Positions 18,830-26,942 of a stretch of DNA of 64,000 bases are shown here, in pieces (within the stretch, counting starts at the first letter, position 1; each line of letters opens with the position of its first letter). Source of the stretch: Paludibacteraceae bacterium (GTDB taxonomy: Bacteria > Bacteroidota > Bacteroidia > Bacteroidales > Paludibacteraceae); the NCBI GenBank assembly GCA_024401435.1, contig JAKSLB010000001.1:124001-188000 (forward strand), written 5' to 3'. The notes beneath the pieces were generated by a model. It ran no database searches and was not told the origin of the DNA. It saw only the letters and a list, made by a program, of their open reading frames with translations. The translations under genes and the position numbers were made by a program.

Positions 18830-20591
18830 TTTGTATTTTCAATTTAAGTTTCTCTAATCCAGAATATGGTTCTTCATCTTTTGATTTTTCAATCAATTCC
18901 AAGGCTTTCTTCCACATCGGAAGATAGGATTCCTTGGGTTCTCCCGATTTGTATAAAATATCACCGTAATGATCTAATAATTCTGGATTCGAATCTCCTC
19001 CATGATTATAAGCTTGACTAATATAAAGGGAAGCCATCACATATTCCCCTTGCTTAAAACAAATCCAAGCATACGTATCCAAGAAAATGGCGCTATTAGG
19101 ATTTGCCTTAACAGTCTTGCTGCTCATACGATCCGCCTTTGCCAAATCCTGGTTCTCCACACACAAAAAATAGGCATAATTATTAAGCACCATAACATTA
19201 GACGGATCATGTTTTAAAGCTAATTCATATATTTCAAAAGCTTTCTCTTTCTGTTTTAATTCATAATAATAATCACCCATCATTCCTTCTATAACAGAAG
19301 CAGCAACTGGATTATTTTTATTCATCAATATCTCCACCGATTTATTCCATTCAGCAAAGGTTAAAGTATCTTTCTTTTGTATTCTATAGACAGAACCTAA
19401 CAGGTAATGGAAATCAGAATTCATCGGGAAATTTTGCAATGCCTTTAGACAATATTTCTCAGTACTATCATTCATTGAATGTTCCGAAAAATAGGTTATT
19501 ACCTGTTGCCATGTCTCTTCTTGCTCAGGATTTCTTTCCAACGATTGAAGCATATAAGAATATCCAGAAGAATCCTTTTGCATAACCATGGCAGAACCCT
19601 TGCATAAATAAGGAATATATTCTGAAGGATAATCTTTTATAAATTTTTGATAAACGGAGTCTTTTAAAATCGTAGCAGAATCAGATGTTGCTGCCAAAGT
19701 AGCCCCCGCGCGAACATCATACGTCACATCTGGGTTATTAATAACCTTTAAATAATAATCCAAAGCTTGTTCCGTGTTTCCCATCTTATGCAAATATCTC
19801 GCATAGGTGTATTGCAATACAGGGTCATTCGGTTTTTTCTTAAACATCTGTTGATAGGTTTTTTCTGCCGAAGCTGTATCTTCCAACATACAATACATTT
19901 CGGCCTTATAAGAAACATACCCATACTCTTCTGGATACATTTCAATCAACCGGTCTATCTCCTCAAATGCTTTTTTTCGATCGTCCGTCTTCAAATAGAT
20001 TTTGAATTTTTCTTCTACAATAGATGGCGTCAATTCTGTCAACTCCGCATACTTATCTAAAGCTTCACAAGCTTTATCGTATTGTTCTGTAACCGAATAC
20101 AAATTATACAATTGTGAGTAATAGGATTTTGCATGTTTAGAATCTATTTTCAGTAACTCATTGTACAATTCAATAGCCATATTATCATCGTCGGCGTAAC
20201 ATGCCAGTTCAGCCAAAGCTCGTTTGTAACGAACATTCCCAGGATTCAGATAAACAGCTCTCTGAGCATATTGTAACGCTGAATTATACATCTGCTGCAT
20301 TGAACTCAAACTTGCTAATTCAAAAAAGACAACAGCACTTTTGGGTTGAATGAGATGACAACGATACAAATTATCTGCTGCAGACGCTAAATCTCCAATC
20401 TCTTTATCACGAAGTGCCTCTAAATAAAAATAGTTGAATTTAAATTGGTCCTTCTCCGACAACACAGTCTCCTGAACCTGATTGGTTGACGCTTCATTTT
20501 TCGTTTTAGATTTACCGCAAACATCTATTCCAGATTGCATCAATATGATGAATCCTAAAACAATCAATTTGTATCTAAATAATACTTTCAC
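18810..20591 (-). CDS. TPR-repeat envelope protein
   Basis: A 593-residue protein with an N-terminal signal or anchor (about residues 6-24), followed almost wholly by tetratricopeptide repeats. Typical repeats include VFFELASLSSMQQMYNSALQ near residue 90 and NNYAYFLCVENQDLAKADRM in the last third. TPRs are protein-binding scaffolds, and the partner is unknown. The start is GTG at 20591. Position between dut and a DUF4292 lipoprotein/EnvC pair suggests an envelope or division role. I recall this gene order in other Bacteroidales, but could not check it. Confidence 0.88.
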   Translation of the reverse strand: MKVLFRYKLIVLGFIILMQSGIDVCGKSKTKNEASTNQVQETVLSEKDQFKFNYFYLEALRDKEIGDLASAADNLYRCHLIQPKSAVVFFELASLSSMQQMYNSALQYAQRAVYLNPGNVRYKRALAELACYADDDNMAIELYNELLKIDSKHAKSYYSQLYNLYSVTEQYDKACEALDKYAELTELTPSIVEEKFKIYLKTDDRKKAFEEIDRLIEMYPEEYGYVSYKAEMYCMLEDTASAEKTYQQMFKKKPNDPVLQYTYARYLHKMGNTEQALDYYLKVINNPDVTYDVRAGATLAATSDSATILKDSVYQKFIKDYPSEYIPYLCKGSAMVMQKDSSGYSYMLQSLERNPEQEETWQQVITYFSEHSMNDSTEKYCLKALQNFPMNSDFHYLLGSVYRIQKKDTLTFAEWNKSVEILMNKNNPVAASVIEGMMGDYYYELKQKEKAFEIYELALKHDPSNVMVLNNYAYFLCVENQDLAKADRMSSKTVKANPNSAIFLDTYAWICFKQGEYVMASLYISQAYNHGGDSNPELLDHYGDILYKSGEPKESYLPMWKKALELIEKSKDEEPYSGLEKLKLKIQNEKYVE

Positions 20592-20655
20592 TCTTTTTGT
20601 AGGGTTTTGCTTAAAATCTTCAATTTTATGTCAGAATAAAAAGTCGAGGTAATCT

Positions 20656-21090
20656 TTACTTTTTACCTGTATGACCGAATCCACCTTCACCACGTTCTGT
20701 CTCCTCCAAGACATCCACTTCTTGCCAAGTTACCTGTTCATGACGAGCAATCACCATTTGACATACACGTTCTCCATCCTCAATTGTGAAAGGTTCGTTC
20801 GATAAATTAACAAGGATCACCTTCACCTCTCCACGATAATCTGCATCTATCGTTCCCGGTGTGTTCAATACCGTCACACCATGTTTGGCAGCCAAACCAC
20901 TACGAGGTCGAATCTGCGCCTCATACCCCTCTGGCAATGCCATATAAATTCCTGTTGGAACAAGTACACGCTCCAATGGTTTTAACTCAATTGCTTCTTC
21001 AATATTTGCTCGCAAATCCATTCCTGCGGATTGTGACGTTGCATAACTTGGCAACGCATGTTTCGACTTGTTAATTATCTGTACGTTCAT
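20656..21090 (-). CDS. dut: dUTP diphosphatase
   Basis: Hydrolyses dUTP to dUMP and pyrophosphate, keeping uracil out of DNA and feeding dTMP synthesis. The 144-residue trimeric dUTPase family motifs are all visible in order: [45 protein letters not shown] and the C-terminal GGFGHTGK loop. The ATG at 21090 is chosen. The frame is open upstream to 21171, but that stretch does not resemble dUTPases and overlaps another small frame. It begins a leftward run with the TPR gene 64 bp downstream. Confidence 0.96.
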   Translation of the reverse strand: MNVQIINKSKHALPSYATSQSAGMDLRANIEEAIELKPLERVLVPTGIYMALPEGYEAQIRPRSGLAAKHGVTVLNTPGTIDADYRGEVKVILVNLSNEPFTIEDGERVCQMVIARHEQVTWQEVDVLEETERGEGGFGHTGKK

Positions 21091-21097
21091 ATCATTT

Positions 21098-21184
21098 TTA
21101 TAACGGAAATTTCTCCCAAATAGGATGAAGCATCTCCAAATTATTCCAAAATTCTCCCATTGGCCAATCAAAATAGCCTTTCAT
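21098..21184 (-). CDS. possible 28-residue leader ORF before dut
   Basis: An ATG-started frame of 28 codons ends 7 nt before the dut start. The product would be tryptophan-rich (4 Trp; begins [10 protein letters not shown]). A TATTTTTG box lies about 10 nt upstream of its ATG, so the dut transcript would begin almost at this ATG. Coding use is plausible, but conservation is unknown. It could be a regulatory leader or chance. Confidence 0.3.
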   Translation of the reverse strand: MKGYFDWPMGEFWNNLEMLHPIWEKFPL

Positions 21185-21193
21185 AGGAATTTA

Positions 21194-21201
21194 CAAAAAT
21201 A
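21194..21201 (-). promoter_or_regulatory. -7 box upstream of dut
   Basis: TATTTTTG on the minus strand. It would start the dut-TPR-DUF4292-EnvC transcript about 100 nt before dut. The -33 region is not convincing. It faces the divergent tcdA promoter. Confidence 0.5.
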
Positions 21202-21242
21202 ATAAATCATTTTTATTTTTTAGCAGTTGACACGTTTATAAT

Positions 21243-21250
21243 TATCTTTG
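21243..21250 (+). promoter_or_regulatory. -7 box of tcdA
   Basis: TATCTTTG, 21 nt before the tcdA ATG. A TTG at 21227-21229 is too close (13 nt) to be a normal -33 element. Confidence 0.55.
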
Positions 21251-21271
21251 CAACGAAAATAAAACAGCAAT

Positions 21272-21991
21272 ATGAGTTGGAAAGAAAGAACAGAACTGTT
21301 AATTGGTAAAAAATTCGCAGATGAATTAGCGCAAAAGCATATTCTTATCGTGGGTGTGGGTGGTGTTGGAGCATACGCTGCAGAAATGATTGTGCGTGCT
21401 GGAATAGGTGAACTCACAATCATCGATGCCGACACCGTAAGCGAGAGTAACCTCAATCGTCAATTAGTTGCTCTTCACTCTACAATTGGGGAAGCAAAGA
21501 CTGACATACTCAAAACTCGATTACTTGACATAAATCCAGACTTAAAAATTCATGCTTTCACCGAATTTTTGAAAGATGAACGAACAACAGAGATATTGGA
21601 TTCTACAAAGTTTGATTATGTCATAGATGCCATCGACACACTTAGCCCAAAAGTGTTTTTAATTCAAGCTTCTTTAGAACGTCATCTACCCATCATCTCA
21701 TCTATGGGTGCGGGGGCAAAAAAAGATATTACCCAAATTAAAATTGCTGACATTTCAAAATCCTACAATTGTGCATTGGCAAAAGCTGTGAGGAAACGTC
21801 TCTCCAAATTGGGCATTAAAAAAGGATTCCCGTGCGTGTTTAGTTCAGAATTAGCCGATGAAAACGCTGTATTATTAATCGATAACGAGCAAAACAAAGT
21901 ATCCACAGTAGGTACCATCTCTTATATGCCAGCCACATTTGGCAATTTTATTGCCTGTCGGGTCATTCACGATTTATGTACGGGCGTATAG
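21272..21991 (+). CDS. tcdA: tRNA threonylcarbamoyladenosine dehydratase (TcdA/CsdL, ThiF family)
   Basis: An E1-like ATP-dependent enzyme that cyclises t6A at position 37 of ANN-decoding tRNAs to ct6A. The 239-residue sequence has the nucleotide-binding GVGGVGAYAAEMIVRAG (about 26-42), IIDADTVSESNLNRQ (about 49-63), and DAIDTLSPK near 115. These fit TcdA better than MoeB/ThiF, as there are no CxxC zinc pairs and no sulfur-carrier partner gene. The last codons (…Thr-Gly-Val-stop) lie inside a REP-like palindrome at 21982-22000, which provides the stop codon. The natural C-terminus may have been replaced. Confidence 0.88.
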   Translation: MSWKERTELLIGKKFADELAQKHILIVGVGGVGAYAAEMIVRAGIGELTIIDADTVSESNLNRQLVALHSTIGEAKTDILKTRLLDINPDLKIHAFTEFLKDERTTEILDSTKFDYVIDAIDTLSPKVFLIQASLERHLPIISSMGAGAKKDITQIKIADISKSYNCALAKAVRKRLSKLGIKKGFPCVFSSELADENAVLLIDNEQNKVSTVGTISYMPATFGNFIACRVIHDLCTGV

Positions 21992-22085
21992 CATACGCCC
22001 CCCTTATTCAACCCACCATACGGGCGTATCGCATACGCCCTCCCCCCTATTCAAACCACCGTACGGGCGTATAGCATACGCCCCC
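21979..22085. repeat. second REP-like palindrome array, three units of about 40-43 bp
   Basis: Palindromes lie at 21982-22000, 22022-22040 and 22065-22083 (GGGCGTAT-(A/C)-GCATACGCCC). The middle one is identical to the palindrome at 10196-10214. The spacers contain TTATTCAACCCACC and TATTCAAACCACC. These match the sequence at the 3' end of the neighbouring radical SAM gene (TTATTCAAACCA from 22086), so the unit seems to be palindrome plus gene end. Confidence 0.88.
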
Positions 22086-23879
22086 TTATTCAAACCATTT
22101 CCTCAAAGGAATATCAAACCCCAATCCGTGCATATAATTATACGTGGCAAGGCGTAACCCTTCACCCACCCGTTCTATATCATAATCTATCTTCTCCACA
22201 AAATCCACTTCATTATTACAGAATGGATTTTTCTCTTCTGTAGTTCGGCAAACGCCAAATGCTTTTGGATCTTTTCCAGATGGACTATGTGCTGTCATGG
22301 CATATCGATGCCAAAAAGCAGATTGCAATAAACCATCACGAAACATATCACGAACCACTTTCAAAGCACTCATTGTCTCCTGATAAGTTTCTGTCGGGAA
22401 ACCATACATCAAATACGCATGGACCATTATTCCCGCATCTGTCAGATTGCGAGTGGCTTCAATCACCTGACTTACCGTCACACCTTTATCCATCAACTTC
22501 AACAAACGATCGGACGCCACTTCGATACCGCCAGAAACTGCGATGAAACCAGCTTTTGATAGCAAAGTGCACAACTCTGGTGTGTAGGATTTGTCGAAAC
22601 GAATATTTCCCCAGAAGGAGACAATCAATTTGCGCTCAATAATCTCCTGCGCCATCTCTTTCAATAAACGAGGCGGTAATGCCTCATCTACGAAATGGAA
22701 GCCAGACAATCCTGTTTGTTTCATAATTGCCTCCATTCGATCCACAACGACAGAAGCCTTCGGTGCATCGTATCGACATATATAGTCCAACGAAGTGTCG
22801 CAAAAAGCACATTTTGCCCAATAGCATCCATGTGCGACCATCATCTTATTCCATTTTCCGTTGGTCCATAGACGATGCATAGGATTCAACATCTCAAACA
22901 ATGAAAAATAAAGAGAGTGCTCCAATCCGATAAAATCAGGGGAAGCAATTTCACCATACGAAATATTTTCATGGTCATTACCCACATAAACTAATTGACC
23001 ATTTTTTCTATACATTGTTCGTACCAGTTGAGACTCATTTGTCTTCTGTTCCAAAAACAAAATAAGCCTTTCCAACGGCAATTCTCCATCATCAAATGTT
23101 AAATAATCAATATAATCGAACAACCGCGCATCAGAAACAGAACGCAATTCAGTATTGACAAATCCGCCTCCCATTTCGATTTTTATCTCTGGAAATTCCT
23201 GTTTCAACCATTCCGAGCAACGTAAAGCAGCATATAAGCAACCAGGGAATGGCACAGAAAAACCAACTAAATCAGGTTTCTCCGTCTGAATTTTCTCCTT
23301 GAAGAGGGATAACATCAATTCATCAATCATCGAAGGAGCACGATGCAGTGCCTCTTCCATCTCATCAAATGTAGGAGCAAAAGAGGAAATAGACTCTGCA
23401 TATCGTATTAAATCAAAATAAGGATCTATTGTTTCACGAATAAAATCAGACAAATCTTCCAAATAGAGTGTGGCCAAATGTCGTGCCATATCTTCCGTTC
23501 CCGAAACACCAAAAGCCCATTCCAAATCACCCAGCGAATCAAAGCGAGGTCCTTCTGGTAACAAATTGCGATTAGCAATTCTCACGGACAATGTAGGATC
23601 CTCCCCACGAAGGAATCTCATTGCCGAAGATATCGTTCGAGTATAATCAAATCTCAGATTAAAAATTCTACGAAGTTTTTTAGGCAAACGTACATTTTCA
23701 GCAGCATCAAACACCCTATTCAAAAATTCAGGTGTAAAAATCTTATCCACCAAACAGATTCCCAAATCAGTTTGAGAGACTAAAAATCCCTTACTACGCA
23801 AATAACCCGTCAAGCAAGCCGTTGCAGGGTAAGGCGTATTGAGTTGAGTAAGTGGTGGTGTGACAAGAAGTATTCTCAT
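22086..23879 (-). CDS. B12-binding-type radical SAM protein
   Basis: A 597-residue cytoplasmic protein. An N-terminal cobalamin-binding-like region (RILLVTPPLTQLNTPYP; GFSVPFPGCLYAALRC near 210; MGGGFVNTEL near 245) is followed by a radical SAM core. The cluster motif is GCYWAKCAFCD near residue 355, spaced CX4CX2C rather than the canonical CX3CX2C. Later core motifs are visible (GFHFVDEALPP, GGIEVASDRLLKLMDKG). The reaction is unknown; such proteins often do methylations or rearrangements. The ATG overlaps the pepT stop by 4 nt (ATGA), so they form an operon. Its 3' end abuts the palindrome array. Confidence 0.88.
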   Translation of the reverse strand: MRILLVTPPLTQLNTPYPATACLTGYLRSKGFLVSQTDLGICLVDKIFTPEFLNRVFDAAENVRLPKKLRRIFNLRFDYTRTISSAMRFLRGEDPTLSVRIANRNLLPEGPRFDSLGDLEWAFGVSGTEDMARHLATLYLEDLSDFIRETIDPYFDLIRYAESISSFAPTFDEMEEALHRAPSMIDELMLSLFKEKIQTEKPDLVGFSVPFPGCLYAALRCSEWLKQEFPEIKIEMGGGFVNTELRSVSDARLFDYIDYLTFDDGELPLERLILFLEQKTNESQLVRTMYRKNGQLVYVGNDHENISYGEIASPDFIGLEHSLYFSLFEMLNPMHRLWTNGKWNKMMVAHGCYWAKCAFCDTSLDYICRYDAPKASVVVDRMEAIMKQTGLSGFHFVDEALPPRLLKEMAQEIIERKLIVSFWGNIRFDKSYTPELCTLLSKAGFIAVSGGIEVASDRLLKLMDKGVTVSQVIEATRNLTDAGIMVHAYLMYGFPTETYQETMSALKVVRDMFRDGLLQSAFWHRYAMTAHSPSGKDPKAFGVCRTTEEKNPFCNNEVDFVEKIDYDIERVGEGLRLATYNYMHGLGFDIPLRKWFE

Positions 23880-25096
23880 TCTGCAGTTAATTTACAGATG
23901 GTGACCAAGACATCGACAGCCTTACGCATCGATGGAATCGGAACAAATTCATAACAGCCATGAAAATTGACGCCACCTGCGAAGAGGTTTGGACAAGGCA
24001 ATCCCTTGAACGAAAGATTCGCTCCATCAGTTCCTCCACGAATAGGACGAACAATAGGTGTGACATCACATTCTTGCATAGCTTTTTTAGCAATATCTAT
24101 CACATGCATTACAGGTTTAATCTTTTCAATCATATTTCGATACTGATCCTTAATAACCAGTTCTATTTTAGCTTCCTCATATTTTACAGAAATCACATCA
24201 ACCATCTGTTTCATCATCTCTTTACGTTTTTGAAAAGAATTCCAATCATGATCTCGAATGATGAACTTTAATTTTGCCTCTTCTACTCCACCTTCGATAC
24301 TAATAAGATGATAGAATCCTTCATATCCCTCTGTTTTTTCAGGGATCTCTTCAGAAGGCAATAAAGACATATATTCACATGCCACACGAGAGGCGTTAAT
24401 CATTTTATCTTTTGCATATCCTGGATGAATTCCTCTACCATAAATAGATAATTCGGCAGAAGCTGCATTAAAATTTTCATACTCTAACTCACCTATTTCA
24501 CCTCCATCAATCGTATAAGCCCAATCAGCACCAAAATTTTCTATGTTCAAAAGATCAGCACCGCCTCCTATTTCTTCATCTGGAGTAAAGGCGATTCGAA
24601 TTTTACCGTGCTGTTCTGTAGGATTTGACAAGAAATATTCCGCCATGGTCATTATTTCTGCCACACCCGCTTTATCATCGGCACCTAACAACGTGGTACC
24701 ATCCGTAACAATCAATTCTTGTCCCTTATATCGGTTTAATTCAGGGAATTGTGCTGCTGACAAGTATATATTTTTCTCCTCATTCAACAAAATATCATTT
24801 CCATCAAACAAAACACATTTAGGTTTTATATTCTCTCCAGAAGCATCTGGACTTGTATCCAAATGTGCGATGAAACCGATAGTTGGTACACTTTTCGTCG
24901 TGTTTGCAGGAATAGTTGCAGTAAGGTATCCATTATTATCGACAATCACATCTTCAGCTCCCAATGCTTTCAACTCATCCTTTAACATATTTGCCAGGGC
25001 AAATTGTCCTTCTGTCGTAGGAGATTTGGTTTGAGTTTCATCAGAAGTAGTCTTTACTGAGACATAGCGCAAAAAACGATTGATTAAAGAATCCAT
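23876..25096 (-). CDS. pepT: peptidase T (tripeptide aminopeptidase, M20B)
   Basis: A zinc aminopeptidase that removes the N-terminal residue of tripeptides in the cytoplasm. The 406-residue length is normal. Metal-site motifs are visible: GFIAHLDTSPD (about residue 74, first His/Asp), LLGADDKAG (about 137), FTPDEEIGGGA (about 168), TIDGGEIGE (about 193) and the C-terminal GGVNFHGCYE (last His). The gene precedes and overlaps the radical SAM gene. No clear TAnnTTTG promoter is seen in the 99 bp upstream. Confidence 0.95.
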   Translation of the reverse strand: MDSLINRFLRYVSVKTTSDETQTKSPTTEGQFALANMLKDELKALGAEDVIVDNNGYLTATIPANTTKSVPTIGFIAHLDTSPDASGENIKPKCVLFDGNDILLNEEKNIYLSAAQFPELNRYKGQELIVTDGTTLLGADDKAGVAEIMTMAEYFLSNPTEQHGKIRIAFTPDEEIGGGADLLNIENFGADWAYTIDGGEIGELEYENFNAASAELSIYGRGIHPGYAKDKMINASRVACEYMSLLPSEEIPEKTEGYEGFYHLISIEGGVEEAKLKFIIRDHDWNSFQKRKEMMKQMVDVISVKYEEAKIELVIKDQYRNMIEKIKPVMHVIDIAKKAMQECDVTPIVRPIRGGTDGANLSFKGLPCPNLFAGGVNFHGCYEFVPIPSMRKAVDVLVTICKLTAE

Positions 25097-25195
25097 ATCA
25101 ATATATTTTATTCAACAAAATCCCAAACACTCTTTATTCAAAGTGTCAAGATAAAATCACTCATTAAACATATATGTGGAATGAAACAAGTCTTT

Positions 25196-25399
25196 TTAAA
25201 ACAAAAGAATCAATTCCTTTACTAACAAGATAGTCAACATCACAAACAAGACAGAAAACAGAATCTTATACGCAACAGACTGACACTTTTGACGAATCTT
25301 CTCACCAGAACTGATAACATTAAAGATTACTAACAACAAATATAGACTTAAAGCCCATAGGACAAAATCTCCAATTAGTTCGCCAATAATTTGACCCAT
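25196..25399 (-). CDS. small two-helix membrane protein
   Basis: A 67-residue product starting at the ATG at 25399 (MGQIIGELIG). Two hydrophobic segments (about residues 10-28 and 45-65) flank a short basic loop with KIRQKCQ. The family is not recognised. The coding signal comes from length, amphipathic layout and position between pepT and the META gene on the same strand. An extended start at 25435 would add 12 unlikely residues. Confidence 0.6.
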   Translation of the reverse strand: MGQIIGELIGDFVLWALSLYLLLVIFNVISSGEKIRQKCQSVAYKILFSVLFVMLTILLVKELILLF

Positions 25400-25472
25400 A
25401 ATAAATATTTTTAAATTGACTAAATACAAATACAAAGTTATCTATTATTTCAAAAGGACAATAAGATTTTTA

Positions 25473-25910
25473 TTATTTATTCTCTTCTTCCACCAGCATA
25501 CAGTCAAGTAGGATCTTGCCGTTTTCATCGTAAAATTTGAGTGTTTTTTTCGAAACGGAGAAAGAGCCTATTTTATTAATTGCTTTAAGGAATTGCGTTT
25601 CCAAACGAAATTCTGGGCAGGACATTTTGGTGACTGCAACCTGTTGGATGGTCATTTTATTTCCGTCGGCCGTGAAAGATCCGCCATAATTATTACAGCC
25701 AGCGAATCCATGAACTTTATAATCTTCCGAAAAGGTCAGATAGACTACATTTGCCTGGTTTTTATATTCAATTGTAGTACCTTGTATAGAGGTTACTCCC
25801 CACACTTTATTCGTCAAAGAGGGATTGTTATAAACAGATACTGTCGTTTTCTTTGATGCACAACCAACCAGAACAAATATCATAAATAGGGCATAAAAAC
25901 ATTTTCTCAT
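25473..25910 (-). CDS. META-domain lipoprotein (HslJ-like)
   Basis: A 145-residue lipoprotein: a short basic N-terminus, hydrophobic core and lipobox LVGC near residue 17. One META domain follows (LTNKVWGVTSIQGTTIEY ... GFAGCNNYGGSFTADGNKM ... TKMSCPE ... FLKAINKIGSF), as in HslJ and other heat-shock or stress-linked outer-membrane proteins. The function is unknown. The ATG at 25910 is supported because the promoter -7 box (25932-25939) overlaps the alternative start at 25934. Confidence 0.88.
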   Translation of the reverse strand: MRKCFYALFMIFVLVGCASKKTTVSVYNNPSLTNKVWGVTSIQGTTIEYKNQANVVYLTFSEDYKVHGFAGCNNYGGSFTADGNKMTIQQVAVTKMSCPEFRLETQFLKAINKIGSFSVSKKTLKFYDENGKILLDCMLVEEENK

Positions 25911-25931
25911 ATACGTATTTTTTATAGAACT

Positions 25932-25960
25932 CAAATGTAATAATTTTATTTAACACACAA
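25932..25960 (-). promoter_or_regulatory. promoter of the META lipoprotein gene
   Basis: Minus strand: TTG (25960-25958), an 18-nt spacer, TACATTTG (25939-25932). It gives a leader of about 16 nt for the ATG at 25910. Confidence 0.65.
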
Positions 25961-26112
25961 GGATAAATGCAAACAAAATAGCTATTCACATAAACGATAA
26001 AATAGATAGTTAAAATGCATGTGTGTTAAACACAACTATCACACACGTTATTTTCCGATGAAATCAATGAAAAAAAAATATTAAAGATATGTTAAGATGT
26101 TTGTTATTAATG

Positions 26113-26141
26113 AAAAAGGCTCGACAATGTCGAGCCTTTTT
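26113..26141 (-). terminator. terminator of the frd/sdh operon
   Basis: A near-perfect 14-bp inverted repeat (AAAAAGGCTCGACA and complement) ends 18 nt after the iron-sulfur subunit stop. It has T runs on either strand, so it could work in both directions. Confidence 0.85.
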
Positions 26142-26159
26142 ACCTATAAAGTATAAAGA

Positions 26160-26921
26160 TTAATCTTTAAACTTAGCGCAGATGAACTCACGGTTCAAAC
26201 GAGCGATGTTGCTGATAGAAATACGTTTAGGGCATTCAGCTTCACAAGCACGAGTGTTTGTACAGTTACCGAATCCTAACTCATCCATCTTAGCCACCAT
26301 TGATTTCACACGTTTAACAGCTTCTACACGACCTTGAGGAAGCAGAGCAAATTGAGAAACCTTAGCAGAAACGAACAACATAGCAGAACCATTCTTACAT
26401 GCAGCTACACAAGCACCACAACCAATACAAGTTGCAGAGTCCATAGCTTCATCAGCATCCACCTTAGAGATAGGAATTGCGTTAGCATCTTGAGCACCAC
26501 CACAGTTGAATGATACATAACCACCAGCTTGTTGGATTTGATCAAAAGCATTACGATTTACCATCAAGTCTTTGATAACAGGGAATGCAGCAGAACGCCA
26601 AGGTTCAACAGTGATAGTTTCACCATCCTTGAAACGACGCATATAAAGTTGGCAAGTAGTTGCTCCTTGTGCAGGACCATGAGGGTGTCCATTGATAAAC
26701 AATGAGCACATACCGCAGATACCTTCACGACAATCATGGTCGAAAACGATAGGTTCTTCACCTTTCTCAATCAATGATTCGTTTAAGATATCCAATGTTT
26801 CCAAAAAAGAGGTATCAGGTGTTGTTTCAACATTTTCATATAATTTGAATTCACCTTTAGCTTTCGGGTCAGCTTGGCGCCAAACCTTTAAGTTGACTTT
26901 CATTATATTATCTGTAGCCAT
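26160..26921 (-). CDS. frdB: succinate dehydrogenase/fumarate reductase iron-sulfur subunit
   Basis: The electron-transfer subunit of the membrane-bound quinol:fumarate reductase/succinate dehydrogenase. The 253 residues hold the [2Fe-2S] cysteines ([19 protein letters not shown] ... CQ), the [4Fe-4S] site ([11 protein letters not shown]) and the [3Fe-4S]/[4Fe-4S] partner cysteines ([12 protein letters not shown]). It is last of three co-directional genes (cytochrome b, flavoprotein, iron-sulfur), 21 bp after the flavoprotein gene. In anaerobic Bacteroidales this complex mainly reduces fumarate to succinate. Confidence 0.95.
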   Translation of the reverse strand: MATDNIMKVNLKVWRQADPKAKGEFKLYENVETTPDTSFLETLDILNESLIEKGEEPIVFDHDCREGICGMCSLFINGHPHGPAQGATTCQLYMRRFKDGETITVEPWRSAAFPVIKDLMVNRNAFDQIQQAGGYVSFNCGGAQDANAIPISKVDADEAMDSATCIGCGACVAACKNGSAMLFVSAKVSQFALLPQGRVEAVKRVKSMVAKMDELGFGNCTNTRACEAECPKRISISNIARLNREFICAKFKD

Positions 26922-26942
26922 TTGATTTACTGTTTAAATTGA

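Noticed and set aside
21091..21171. Extended dut start adding 27 residues
   Set aside because: The extra residues do not resemble dUTPases, and the ATG at 21090 gives the normal family length and N-terminus.
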